Shown: one piece after another, positions 1 to 8,355 of the stretch
Numbering within the stretch: position 1 is the stretch's first letter
Layout: each line of letters opens with the position of its first letter
From: Planctomycetaceae bacterium
Lineage (GTDB): Bacteria; Planctomycetota; Planctomycetia; Pirellulales; Thermoguttaceae
DNA length: 10,273 nucleotides
Direction of reading: 5' to 3'
NCBI GenBank assembly: GCA_031288765.1
Contig: JAITQV010000733.1
Span: forward strand, 1 to 10,273
Made by a program: the position numbers and the translations under genes
Notes under the pieces: model-generated
Told to the model about the DNA's origin: nothing
Seen by the model: the letters and a program-made list of their open reading frames with translations, nothing else
The model's database searches: none

Positions 1-3000
1 ATTAATCCGGGAAATAATTCAAAAACATTTGTTGCGTTATTATCCGATCCTTTGGTTCAGCAGAACAACGCACCGGGTTTTCTGATTTCCGATGGAGCCA
101 AAGTTACATCCGGTGTTGGTGTGGTTGCGAAGGAATCCGGCAGCACCGGCTATGCGGTGATTGATAATAAAGGTACACATAACGGGCGTTCCGTATGGAC
201 GGTTGATAACGGTACAATAACTATCGCCGAACAGGGAACCGCTTATGTTCGTGTTTTGAACGGAGCCTTGCTGAATACAACAACGGCTAACGGCAACGGT
301 CATGTGGTTATTGCCGCCGATGAGAAAAGTCATGGTGTTTTGCGGGTTCAGGACAGCGGCTCACTGTTACATGTCGAAAATGATTTGATTACCGCTAAAA
401 ACGGAGCTGCCGGTCAGGAAAATGTTGCTATTGGTAACTTTTATTTGCACAGTCAGGCAACCGCCGAAGTTGAAGGCAAACACACCATTGCCGAAGGTAT
501 TTATTCCGAAGGACGTGACCATATCGACGGTAATGGTACGAAAATATCGGTTAATGGAACATTAACGGTTGGCGAGCAAGGTTACGCAGGACATTACGTT
601 TATCACAAAGGCGATTCCAATAACGCCAAAGATCCGACGAATAATAGTGCGGAATTGAACCGGTGGTTTGATTCGGCGAATACGTTGAAGGATTTTAATG
701 ATCCGGCTAATTCACTTATGTTGAAGGAAAACATGCCCGGTTTGGCGATTACTGCCGGAGCGGTGGTCAATTCCGGTAACGGAATAGTTGCCCAATACGC
801 AACAACCGAAACACCGACAATTCCGGCAAACGCAACCGCCGCCGCATACCGCAGTAACGGTTATTTCGTTATCGACAACGCCGGTTCAACCGCCGGACAA
901 CGTTCGGAATGGAATATCAAGGCTGGTATCGGTACACCCGCATCACAAGGTGATTTAATTGTTGCACGGGAAGGAACCGGTTACGGGCGAGTGATCAACG
1001 GAGCCTTACTGAATGTCGAACACGATATGACTATCGCCGAATTGTCGGACGGCAACGGAACAGGAAATGTACGAAGCGATGGAACGGTTCGTGTTTATGG
1101 TACAGGAAATGGAAATGATTCCACATTGAATATCGGAAATAATCTAACCGTTGCGAAAGAAGGAACCGGTTCTCTGTACATTTATCGGGGAGGCAAAGGA
1201 AATGTTACCGGAGATCACGTGATTGGCGATGTAAAAGGAAGTTACGGTAATGATCACATTGACGGTCATAATACGAAATTGACGGTTGACGGAATGTTGA
1301 CGGTTGGTAATTCCGGTCATGCCGGAGGACGTTACGATTATATTGCTAACGGTAAAAACGGCGGTATCAATAAAGATCCGGCGGCATGGTTCGATTCGAA
1401 CAACACGTTGTTCACGCCGGACAATACCGATTGGGACTCGGTGAAAAACAATGCGCCGGGTCTTGCAATTACTGCTGGTGCGGCAGTCTTTTCCGGCGGC
1501 GGTATGGTTGGGCAAAACCGAATTGCTGCCGACGGAACTCAAAGTTACGGTTATGTTGTAATCGACAGTAAAGATAAATCCGTTACAAATCCTGATGACC
1601 GTTCAAAATGGATTGTCCAATCCAACACCTCGTCCGCGGCGCACAACACTTTAACTGTTGCAAAAAATGGAGAAGGTTATGTTCGGGTGATCAACGGTTC
1701 TTTGCTTGAAGTCGGTACGGCAAACGGAAGCGGCGGAAACGGTACAATGACAATCGGTTCCGGTGAATACGGTTACGGAACGGTTCGTATCAATAATATC
1801 GATCCCATTAATGGAACACAACCGGAATTAATTGTTCACGGTAATCTGACCACCGGCGGTATCGGCAGCAATGTAACAGATACTGCCTATGCAACCGGTA
1901 ATTTGTACGCTCATGCTCATGCACGGGTTCAGGTTGATAACAATCACGTGATCGCGGAGGGACAACACAGTGTCGGGCGTGATCATATTGACGGAGTTGG
2001 TACGACGATGAATGTTGACCGTACTTTGACTGTTGGTAAAAACGGTGCTGCCGGCGGTTGGTATCAGGAGAATCGTTACAGTATTCCGGTAAATAATTCC
2101 GTTCTTAATATTCCGCATTACTATGCTGTAGATCCAACCGCAGAATCCAACCCACAACGCTGGCTTGATCACAACGCCAGAACATTGGAAAATTTGGATC
2201 GAACTCTTCAAAATCCCGGTAGTCCCGAAAACGCTAAAATCGGTACGGAAACCGGTAATTCACCAGGTCTTGCAATTACCGCCGGAGCAGTTGTAACTTC
2301 CGGCAGTGGAATGGTTGCGGAATTTGCTACGGCAAACGGTTACGTTTTACTTGATGATAAACGTGTTGATACCGATAGCAAAGACGACAGTGTACGGACA
2401 CGTTGGATTGTTCGGAATGACAACACACCGTTCAGTACGGACGGTCAATTGGTTGTCGGCGGCGCAGGCAATGCCTTTGTCCGTGTCCTGAACGGTTCTC
2501 TGTTACAATCCGATTCCGCTATCGTTGCAAAAAATGGTAATCAGGAAACTCATGGTTATCTTTACGTGGTCGGCGGTAAAGAAAATCCTAAGGATGCTAA
2601 AGGAAATCCTGTTTCGCTTACTGACGCTTTAACCGGTAAACCAACAACATGGCAGCCGTCCGAATGGTTCAGTAAAGGCGCAACAGTTATTGGTGAAACT
2701 GCCGGTGATGAACGCGGAACAGTTCGTATTGAAGAAGGCGCACATGGTGTTACATGCGGTTTTTATCTTGGACTTGCCGCCGGTTCTCAAGGTGAAGTTA
2801 GTGTTTCGGGAACCAGTGAGTATCCGAACGATCAGCCAAATGCAGTACGATCATTGCTTGAAGTCTATGAAGATAAATCGGGATTGAAAGGTTCCAAACC
2901 GCAAGGTTCCAGTACATTATCTGTTTCGGATTATGGCTATCTTTGGATGCATCAAAATTCCGAACTCCGTCTTAACGGCGTTGGAATTATCAGCAACGGA

Positions 3001-5007
3001 GCGATTTTACATCTGTCCGAAGATAAAATAAAAGAGCCCGAATTTTTTGAACCGACAATTCAGACAAGTGCGGTTAACGGGTTCACGAATACTTTGATTC
3101 CGCAAGCAGAACGAACCGCTTTGGTCGATGCGATGAAAAGTAAAATAACGATTATCAATGCCCGTGTTGAAGGCGATGGAACAGTTACCGGAGAAGACGG
3201 CGTGTTTATTGCTCACGAGTCGGCAGCAACACACAATACAACCAGTACACAAACAACAATTGATCCGGGGCAACGTTATGACTGGAATAACCGCGACGAA
3301 TATTCTTCCTATTACGGAACGTTAAGATTCGGCGACCAACTGAGAATGAACGGCGATGTTGTTACAAATTTCGATGTTAATTCCGGTTACTACGCGGGAA
3401 TGGGCGGTGTAGGCTCGCCTGTTACACCGCAGGATCCGAATTACGATGCGATTATTGTTCAGCGCGGCGATTCCTCTGCTTCAAAAGCCGATGTATTGGC
3501 GGAACTAAGCGGAACATTAAATATTCATGCACGTTTAACCGACTATTATCGGGAAAACAACGATTTGCTCGTTGTCCAAACGATTGGCGATTCAAAACCG
3601 GGCAGTATCCTTTCTATGTACGAAAAACTGCACATCATGCCGCACCGGTTTTTTGATGACCCGCAACAGGAAATTCGGCACGATGAGAATAACAACGACC
3701 AGTTGTGGGTAACTATGAAACGGAAAAATAATCCGTTTATGGAATCAGGTAATACCCATAACGAAAAAGAAACCGGTAAAGGTTTGGACAGTGTTTATAT
3801 GGATCAGATCCAATCAGGACGTAAGGACTGGCTGCCGATGTTACGCTATTTTTGGTATCTGAACGAGGAGGAATTTTTGGACGCTTACCGGTTGTTCTCC
3901 GGTGAAGTTCGGGCACATTCACTGTTATTGCCGATGACCAACCAATGGCGTTACGCTCATAACCGGATTGATTTTCGTACCTGTAACAATGTTAAACATA
4001 ATCATCAAAAACCTTGTGCCGAAACAGCCGGAAATCCCAAAGAATATATTCATTGCGGCGCGGTGAAAAATCGTTGGAAGGAATATTTCAAAAAATTGGT
4101 ACCGGACATGCGGCTTTGGGGAAGTATTATTTCCGACAATATGGAAACAGATAATGACGGCAACGCCGCCGATAACCGGATTCACCGTTACGGAATTGTG
4201 GCGGGAATAGATCGTTCCTGTCTGCGTCCTGAAAGTTATATCGGTATCATGATCGGTCTTAACCGCGGTAAATTAAACACGTATCAGGCTTATGCCCAAG
4301 ATGATGATCTCAATATCGGTCTTTATCATGGAACAAAATTGTTTGAGAAATGGGAATGGAAAAATTATCTTGGCGTTGGTATTCAGGACTACAACATGAG
4401 GCGTACCGTCAATATCAACCTGACCGATCTTGAATGGCATGAAGAAGATTATGGTTTCAAAAATAATCCGCTCGGTGATTTCGGCGGTACACTGACCAGT
4501 GATTTTCTCGGCTATTCGCTTTCCGGCAGCACGGAATTGGCGCAACCGTTTTATTTCGGCGATTGCGGTGAATATTTGTTCCGTCCTTATATGGCTCTCG
4601 ATCTTGCAATGGTCTGGCAAAACAGTACCAAGGAAGACGGACATTTTGAGAACAGCGGATTAGTTACACTAAACTATCTTAGCGCAACAAATATTAGAGT
4701 ATATGGACGTCCGGGTTTTATTTTGGAACGGAACGGACGCCGTACAAGCCTTCACGGCGGTTTGTCCTATGCGTTCCTTATGGGCGGACGGCGTTACACC
4801 GATACGGAAAACCGTTTTCAAATCGGCGGCAGCACCTTTAATATTCGCGGCGTGGATGATGGAAGCGGATTTATCACATGGAATTTCGGCGGTAATGTTT
4901 ATTTCGGGAAACAGAAACATTGTTCCGTTATTCTTGATTATTGGGGATCCGCCGGAAGCCATTCCGTTACACAATCCGCACAGTTGGGTTTTCAGAAAAA
5001 GTTTTAA
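1..5007 (+). CDS. Giant autotransporter, 5'-truncated by window edge: repeat passenger plus C-terminal beta-barrel
   Basis: This is a type Va autotransporter: the C-terminal barrel inserts in the outer membrane and exports the N-terminal passenger to the surface. The frame has no stop back to base 1, and the residues before the first possible start (TTG at 52) already belong to the repeat linker, so the true start and signal peptide lie upstream; 1668 residues are visible. The passenger has four repeat units (64-2670) rich in G, N, T and V, resembling T5SS/PEP-CTERM-associated strand repeats (TIGR04393-like), then further beta-rich sequence to about 3310. A pertactin-like junction follows (about 3316-3740), then a helical linker with the autotransporter hallmark FSGEV (3895-3909) and NQWRY. 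The barrel starts near RLWGS (4111) and ends with terminal Phe. No protease or other catalytic motif was recognised. An adhesin or surface-structure role is inferred only. The barrel is paralogous to that of the next gene. Confidence 0.95.
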   Translation: MNPGNNSKTFVALLSDPLVQQNNAPGFLISDGAKVTSGVGVVAKESGSTGYAVIDNKGTHNGRSVWTVDNGTITIAEQGTAYVRVLNGALLNTTTANGNGHVVIAADEKSHGVLRVQDSGSLLHVENDLITAKNGAAGQENVAIGNFYLHSQATAEVEGKHTIAEGIYSEGRDHIDGNGTKISVNGTLTVGEQGYAGHYVYHKGDSNNAKDPTNNSAELNRWFDSANTLKDFNDPANSLMLKENMPGLAITAGAVVNSGNGIVAQYATTETPTIPANATAAAYRSNGYFVIDNAGSTAGQRSEWNIKAGIGTPASQGDLIVAREGTGYGRVINGALLNVEHDMTIAELSDGNGTGNVRSDGTVRVYGTGNGNDSTLNIGNNLTVAKEGTGSLYIYRGGKGNVTGDHVIGDVKGSYGNDHIDGHNTKLTVDGMLTVGNSGHAGGRYDYIANGKNGGINKDPAAWFDSNNTLFTPDNTDWDSVKNNAPGLAITAGAAVFSGGGMVGQNRIAADGTQSYGYVVIDSKDKSVTNPDDRSKWIVQSNTSSAAHNTLTVAKNGEGYVRVINGSLLEVGTANGSGGNGTMTIGSGEYGYGTVRINNIDPINGTQPELIVHGNLTTGGIGSNVTDTAYATGNLYAHAHARVQVDNNHVIAEGQHSVGRDHIDGVGTTMNVDRTLTVGKNGAAGGWYQENRYSIPVNNSVLNIPHYYAVDPTAESNPQRWLDHNARTLENLDRTLQNPGSPENAKIGTETGNSPGLAITAGAVVTSGSGMVAEFATANGYVLLDDKRVDTDSKDDSVRTRWIVRNDNTPFSTDGQLVVGGAGNAFVRVLNGSLLQSDSAIVAKNGNQETHGYLYVVGGKENPKDAKGNPVSLTDALTGKPTTWQPSEWFSKGATVIGETAGDERGTVRIEEGAHGVTCGFYLGLAAGSQGEVSVSGTSEYPNDQPNAVRSLLEVYEDKSGLKGSKPQGSSTLSVSDYGYLWMHQNSELRLNGVGIISNGAILHLSEDKIKEPEFFEPTIQTSAVNGFTNTLIPQAERTALVDAMKSKITIINARVEGDGTVTGEDGVFIAHESAATHNTTSTQTTIDPGQRYDWNNRDEYSSYYGTLRFGDQLRMNGDVVTNFDVNSGYYAGMGGVGSPVTPQDPNYDAIIVQRGDSSASKADVLAELSGTLNIHARLTDYYRENNDLLVVQTIGDSKPGSILSMYEKLHIMPHRFFDDPQQEIRHDENNNDQLWVTMKRKNNPFMESGNTHNEKETGKGLDSVYMDQIQSGRKDWLPMLRYFWYLNEEEFLDAYRLFSGEVRAHSLLLPMTNQWRYAHNRIDFRTCNNVKHNHQKPCAETAGNPKEYIHCGAVKNRWKEYFKKLVPDMRLWGSIISDNMETDNDGNAADNRIHRYGIVAGIDRSCLRPESYIGIMIGLNRGKLNTYQAYAQDDDLNIGLYHGTKLFEKWEWKNYLGVGIQDYNMRRTVNINLTDLEWHEEDYGFKNNPLGDFGGTLTSDFLGYSLSGSTELAQPFYFGDCGEYLFRPYMALDLAMVWQNSTKEDGHFENSGLVTLNYLSATNIRVYGRPGFILERNGRRTSLHGGLSYAFLMGGRRYTDTENRFQIGGSTFNIRGVDDGSGFITWNFGGNVYFGKQKHCSVILDYWGSAGSHSVTQSAQLGFQKKF
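64..726 (+). repeat. Autotransporter passenger repeat unit 1 (about 221 residues)
   Basis: The unit opens with NNAPGFLISDGAKVTSG and continues through a VID strand, a YVRVLNGALL strand, and the DHIDG motif (517-531) followed by NGTLTVGEQG. It closes with the linker RWFDSANTL. Its opening is the most divergent of the four (FLISDG where the others have LAITAG). The residues at 1-63 look like the end of a preceding linker, so at least one more unit probably lies upstream of the window. Confidence 0.85.
727..1446 (+). repeat. Autotransporter passenger repeat unit 2 (about 240 residues)
   Basis: The unit opens with ENMPGLAITAGAVVNSG, followed by YFVID and YGRVINGALL strands. It has DHIDG at 1252-1266 followed by VDGMLTVGNSGHAGG, and ends with the linker AAWFDSNNTL. 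Relative to unit 1 it carries an insertion after the IVAQ strand (a T/A/P-rich loop at about 800-850). The Gly-Arg seen before DHIDG in units 1 and 3 is Gly-Asn here. Confidence 0.88.
1447..2253 (+). repeat. Autotransporter passenger repeat unit 3 (about 269 residues)
   Basis: The unit opens with NNAPGLAITAGAAVFSG and carries YVVID, YVRVINGSLLEV and GYGTVRI strands. It has GRDHIDG (DHIDG at 1981-1995) and RTLTVGKNGAAGG. It is the longest unit because the linker after the last strand is extended (about 2065-2253); the conserved linker core W-L-D-x-N-x-x-T-L is still visible at about 2161-2190. Confidence 0.88.
2254..2670 (+). repeat. Autotransporter passenger repeat unit 4, shortened
   Basis: The unit opens with GNSPGLAITAGAVVTSG and keeps the VLLDD and FVRVLNGSLL strands. 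After the SAIVAKNG strand it passes quickly to a linker-like stretch with WFS (about 2662-2670). It therefore lacks the DHIDG/LTVG half of the other units. It reads as the last, internally shortened unit before the passenger changes to other beta-rich sequence. The right boundary is approximate. Confidence 0.7.
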
Positions 5008-5020
5008 CATAAAACAAACA

Positions 5021-5042
5021 TTCTTTCCGGTTCGGGAAAGAA
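5021..5042. terminator. Perfect 8-bp hairpin 14 bases after the first autotransporter stop
   Basis: TTCTTTCC (5021-5028) pairs perfectly with GGAAAGAA (5035-5042) around a 6-base GGTTCG loop. Its position just past the stop at 5007 suits a terminator or an mRNA 3'-end-protecting hairpin. No T-run follows on the plus strand; the A-rich flank (5011-5020) would give a T-rich tail only on the minus strand. If it does not terminate, the two autotransporter genes could be co-transcribed. Confidence 0.35.
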
Positions 5043-5178
5043 ATGAAACAATTATTGCAGCGTATCAATGTATCAGTATTTTTCCGGTCGTTACGGTAAA
5101 ATAGATGATCTTAAACAGAAACTTTTCACAACAATTTTAGTTAATCCGGTTACATTATAAAAACAACCTTTTAACATT

Positions 5179-5184
5179 AGAGGA
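5179..5184 (+). promoter_or_regulatory. Shine-Dalgarno site for the second autotransporter
   Basis: AGAGGA lies 8 bases before the ATG at 5193. It fixes this start over the in-frame internal ATG at 5235, which would cut off the basic n-region of the signal peptide. It is the clearest ribosome binding site in the window. Confidence 0.7.
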
Positions 5185-5192
5185 TAACAATC

Positions 5193-8180
5193 ATGTTAAA
5201 ATTTCAAATTCTTTTCAATTTCAGAAACGTTGGAATGATCACAGTTTTTTTACTATTCTTCTGTGTTCCTTCCTTATCCAATGCCGCTACGGAGTACGGC
5301 ATCGACGATGAAAATGAACTTTTCACGGTCTTAAAACTTCAGGAAGACCGTGTTAAGATTCTCGACCTCGAAAAGGATGTACTCGTCGATAAAGACAAGA
5401 TATTTAATATTCAAGCCGGTGATAGTGTTACATTCCGCTTGAATGCATTCAATTTGACGGGAACCGGAAATTTTGAATTTCATACAATTCCCGCTCATGA
5501 CAATGCAGAAACTAATGTAACAATTATAGGAAGTACCGCGGGTTTCAACGGCGGTCTGAAAATTTTCGATAACATTCACCTGCTCTATGATGGAACTTAC
5601 ATTTCGAGCGATCTTGATGTGTTGGGTAAAAATCTCAACGATCATGTTACAGTGAATTTTACGAAACCGGGTTCAGGCTGGAACGCCACTGCCGCAACTC
5701 CGAAATTCATCAATGAAATTCCGTTACCGGCAAATCTTGATGATCTTGCACAAACACATGAAGGTGTGATCATCATTGGCGGTGACGGTGTGGGACATCT
5801 TAACGTTACAAACGGTAACTGGGTTCACAATGCCGAAACTATTGTCGGCGCAAGAAATCAAACGGAACAAAGCGATGTATTGATTTCGGGCAAAGGTACG
5901 AAATGGTATGCCGTCGGTTCTTTTTATATCGGTTATCAGGGAATTGGTGTTGTCGATATTAACGAAGGAGCCAATGTTTCAAGCGGTTCTATCGGTGTCG
6001 GAATCGTCGAATCCTCCGCGAACGGAACGCTAAACGTAACGGGAACGGGCGTCAAAACACCAACACCTGTTGACATTACTAATAAAGCTGTTACAAAAGA
6101 AACCGTTTATGATGCCGTCTATCAATCCGTATTCAAAACAAACGAAAAAGACCCGTTGGATAATACCACAACTGTTTTCATTTTCGGACGTGATGATTAT
6201 GATCAGAATCAAATTTCGCAGTTGAAATCGCGCGGCAAAGGCGTGATGAATCTCACCGGCGGAGCATATCTTAGGTTCGACGAACACGCCACCGAAACCG
6301 GTAAATCATCCGGTTACGTCCCGAAACTGACATTGGGAACCGGTAACAGTATTGTCGATCAGTCTTTGATTTCCGGTATGCTTCGAAATTGGTACGATAA
6401 TAATAGCAACACCGGAGTCATTGATGGTTCTGTAACAGGAAACAATTCGCTTACTTTTCAAAACGGTTCCGTTTTGGAAGGAACATTAACAATTAAAATG
6501 CAACATAATTCGTTTACTACGGAATCCATTATCACTCCGGGTTACGATTGTTACGAATACCCGTACATTGACCCGAAAGATAAAAATTTCGGTCATCTTA
6601 ATTTTAGCAACACAACACTTACACTCGACGATTCCATAAAAACGTACATTGATTTTGATGTTCACGGCGACATTAACGCTCAGTCGGGTTACGCGAATCA
6701 TCCGATTATTCCAACGCTCAGTCCGGAGGAAGTCTCGCTTAAAGAAACAATTCTTGGAACGCATAGTGCAGGTTATTTACCCAATTACGGACGTGATGTC
6801 ATTAAATCCAATGGTACGATTACATTGGGCGGCGACATTTATTTCCGACCGCAAGCCGGATACTATTCCGATCAGATTGATGTAATATTTTTAGAAACAG
6901 ATTCTCAAAACAATATTGTCAAACAATTCGACGCTGATCGTGTTCATGTGGAACCGGCACGCTGGTTTGAAAATAAACGTCTCGTTATTCAAAATGACGG
7001 CGACCATTTGTTGTTGGATCGTCATCAATCGCCGTTTTCCGCTGCCGGAAATGATTTCAATTCCAAAGGTGTGGGCAGTGCGCTTGATTCGATTTATAAC
7101 GCGAACAATAATTATAGCTGGCTGCATATTCTCGATTGGGTTTGGCTTATGAATGACAGTGAGTTACGGAAAGCATTACACGAACTTTCGGGAGAGGTGA
7201 AAGCGTCTTCGTTCTATCTTCCGTTGCGCAATCAATGGCGTTACGGATTTGAACGGGTTAATTGGAGTCAGAACGGAAATCATGTTTATTTTGGTACGCA
7301 AAATATTGCCAATCCCAAAACGGCAAAAAACAACGTTTGGGTAACACCGTATTACGATTATTTTCATGCCGCCGACGATGGAAATGTTACGTCCACAACA
7401 ACGGAACGTGTTTCATTTTTTGCCGGATATGACCATGCCGTTATGAAAACTCCGTATTTCGGAGCGGTCAGTAAAACGGCGTTCGGGCTGCTTTTCGGAT
7501 ATTCGCAACCAAAATTGGATCAAGACCAATCACGGATTATTGCGGACGACTATCTTCTCGGCGCACATTTCAACACACGTTTGTACGAAAAATACGAATT
7601 AAAACTTTGGGGCGGTCTTGGCGCGCAACAATATCGGTTGAACCGGCATGTTCCGATTCCAATGGTTGATGGCGATCTTTCGTCCAAATATACAGGAACA
7701 ACATGGTCGGGAAGTGTTCAGGCGGCTCGTCCGTTTTATTACCGTAACTTCTTGGTTCTGCGTCCGCTTGCCGCTCTTGATCTTATGGTCGTTAATCAAA
7801 ATAGCGTTACTGAAAACGGAGAATACGAACAGATTATTCTCCGGTATCAACGTTCGAAGTGGTCGCAATTATTCGGGCGTGCCGGAGTTCGTGCCGATTT
7901 TACTTCCGGTCGATGGAATCTGAACGGAACATTATCGTACTCTTATCTGTTGTTGGGAGATCAGGCTCCGGTCAGTACTCATCAATTTGTTTACGCAGGC
8001 GGTTCGCCGTTTGATATTCAAGGCAACAATTTGGGACGTAGTTTTCTGAATTTCGGTTTGGGAACGCAACTCCATCTGAATTGCTTAAAAACAAGCGTCG
8101 TTTTCTTCCAGTACAATAGCGATTACAGCAAACATTCCAACAGCCAAACTGCAACAATCGGTTATCAAAAATTATTTTAA
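5193..8180 (+). CDS. Complete autotransporter with T5SS/PEP-CTERM-type strand repeats and C-terminal beta-barrel
   Basis: This 995-residue type Va autotransporter starts at an ATG with a good ribosome binding site. Residues 1-31 form a Sec signal peptide: basic start, hydrophobic core around VFLLFF, cleavage likely after SNA. The passenger has an N-terminal beta-rich part (about 33-190), then short tandem strands of the TIGR04393-like type (about 201-285: GHLNVTNG, SDVLISGKGTKW, GVVDINEGANV, NGTLNVTGTG), then more beta-rich sequence. A junction-like region spans about 466-570. The helical linker carries ALHELSGEVKASS (LSGEV at 665-669) and NQWRYG. The barrel (about 711-995) ends in IGYQKLF with terminal Phe, the expected outer-membrane insertion signal. 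It shares with the upstream gene the blocks LxEKxExK, ARPFYY/AQPFYF, RPxxALDL, QNS and LSYxxL, so the two are paralogues with different passengers. No enzyme motif was recognised. An adhesin-like surface role is inferred. Confidence 0.96.
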   Translation: MLKFQILFNFRNVGMITVFLLFFCVPSLSNAATEYGIDDENELFTVLKLQEDRVKILDLEKDVLVDKDKIFNIQAGDSVTFRLNAFNLTGTGNFEFHTIPAHDNAETNVTIIGSTAGFNGGLKIFDNIHLLYDGTYISSDLDVLGKNLNDHVTVNFTKPGSGWNATAATPKFINEIPLPANLDDLAQTHEGVIIIGGDGVGHLNVTNGNWVHNAETIVGARNQTEQSDVLISGKGTKWYAVGSFYIGYQGIGVVDINEGANVSSGSIGVGIVESSANGTLNVTGTGVKTPTPVDITNKAVTKETVYDAVYQSVFKTNEKDPLDNTTTVFIFGRDDYDQNQISQLKSRGKGVMNLTGGAYLRFDEHATETGKSSGYVPKLTLGTGNSIVDQSLISGMLRNWYDNNSNTGVIDGSVTGNNSLTFQNGSVLEGTLTIKMQHNSFTTESIITPGYDCYEYPYIDPKDKNFGHLNFSNTTLTLDDSIKTYIDFDVHGDINAQSGYANHPIIPTLSPEEVSLKETILGTHSAGYLPNYGRDVIKSNGTITLGGDIYFRPQAGYYSDQIDVIFLETDSQNNIVKQFDADRVHVEPARWFENKRLVIQNDGDHLLLDRHQSPFSAAGNDFNSKGVGSALDSIYNANNNYSWLHILDWVWLMNDSELRKALHELSGEVKASSFYLPLRNQWRYGFERVNWSQNGNHVYFGTQNIANPKTAKNNVWVTPYYDYFHAADDGNVTSTTTERVSFFAGYDHAVMKTPYFGAVSKTAFGLLFGYSQPKLDQDQSRIIADDYLLGAHFNTRLYEKYELKLWGGLGAQQYRLNRHVPIPMVDGDLSSKYTGTTWSGSVQAARPFYYRNFLVLRPLAALDLMVVNQNSVTENGEYEQIILRYQRSKWSQLFGRAGVRADFTSGRWNLNGTLSYSYLLLGDQAPVSTHQFVYAGGSPFDIQGNNLGRSFLNFGLGTQLHLNCLKTSVVFFQYNSDYSKHSNSQTATIGYQKLF

Positions 8181-8228
8181 TGCGGCTATTTATTTTGTAA
8201 CTGTTTGTAAATAATCAAAAGGTTGAAA

Positions 8229-8252
8229 ATAAACAGCACTTACTCTGTTTAT
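8229..8252. repeat. AT-rich perfect 8-bp inverted repeat downstream of the second autotransporter
   Basis: ATAAACAG (8229-8236) is the exact reverse complement of CTGTTTAT (8245-8252), with an 8-base loop. It lies 48 bases past the stop of the autotransporter gene. It could form a weak mRNA 3' hairpin, but the stem is AT-rich and no T-run follows, so a terminator call is not justified. Confidence 0.3.
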
Positions 8253-8271
8253 GCACCGAAATCAAAAGACC

Positions 8272-8296
8272 GGCAACCGTTCACTGAACGGTTGCC
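8272..8296 (-). terminator. Strong 11-bp hairpin, probable terminator of the lipoprotein gene
   Basis: GGCAACCGTTC (8272-8282) and GAACGGTTGCC (8286-8296) are perfect reverse complements around a 3-base loop, the strongest hairpin in the window. It begins 59 bases past the lipoprotein stop. Read on the minus strand, the stem is followed by GG and then TCTTTTGATTT, a moderately T-rich tail. On the plus strand no T-run follows, but a stem this strong between convergent genes could also slow transcription leaving the autotransporter gene. Confidence 0.6.
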
Positions 8297-8355
8297 TACC
8301 CGATGTTGACCGACTTTTAGCGAAATTTCTCTTGAAATATTGCGAACAATTTTTA

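Noticed and set aside
64..2670. The regular repeats considered as a CRISPR array or tandem DNA repeat.
   Set aside because: They are long, diverged at the DNA level and conserved as protein in one open frame, so they are passenger repeats rather than a DNA-level array.
5043..5099. An 18-codon open frame starting ATG AAA CAA in the gap between the autotransporter genes.
   Set aside because: It is very short, overlaps the edge of the 5021-5042 hairpin, has no properly spaced ribosome binding site and shows no recognisable motif.
5101..5160. A promoter for the second autotransporter (TTCACA at 5125 with CATTAT or TACATT near 5151).
   Set aside because: The spacing is 20-22 bases and the -10 matches are only four of six, so the pair is not convincing.
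8188..8215. An AT-only inverted repeat just after the second autotransporter stop.
   Set aside because: Only six A-T pairs form across a long loop, which is expected by chance in AT-rich DNA.
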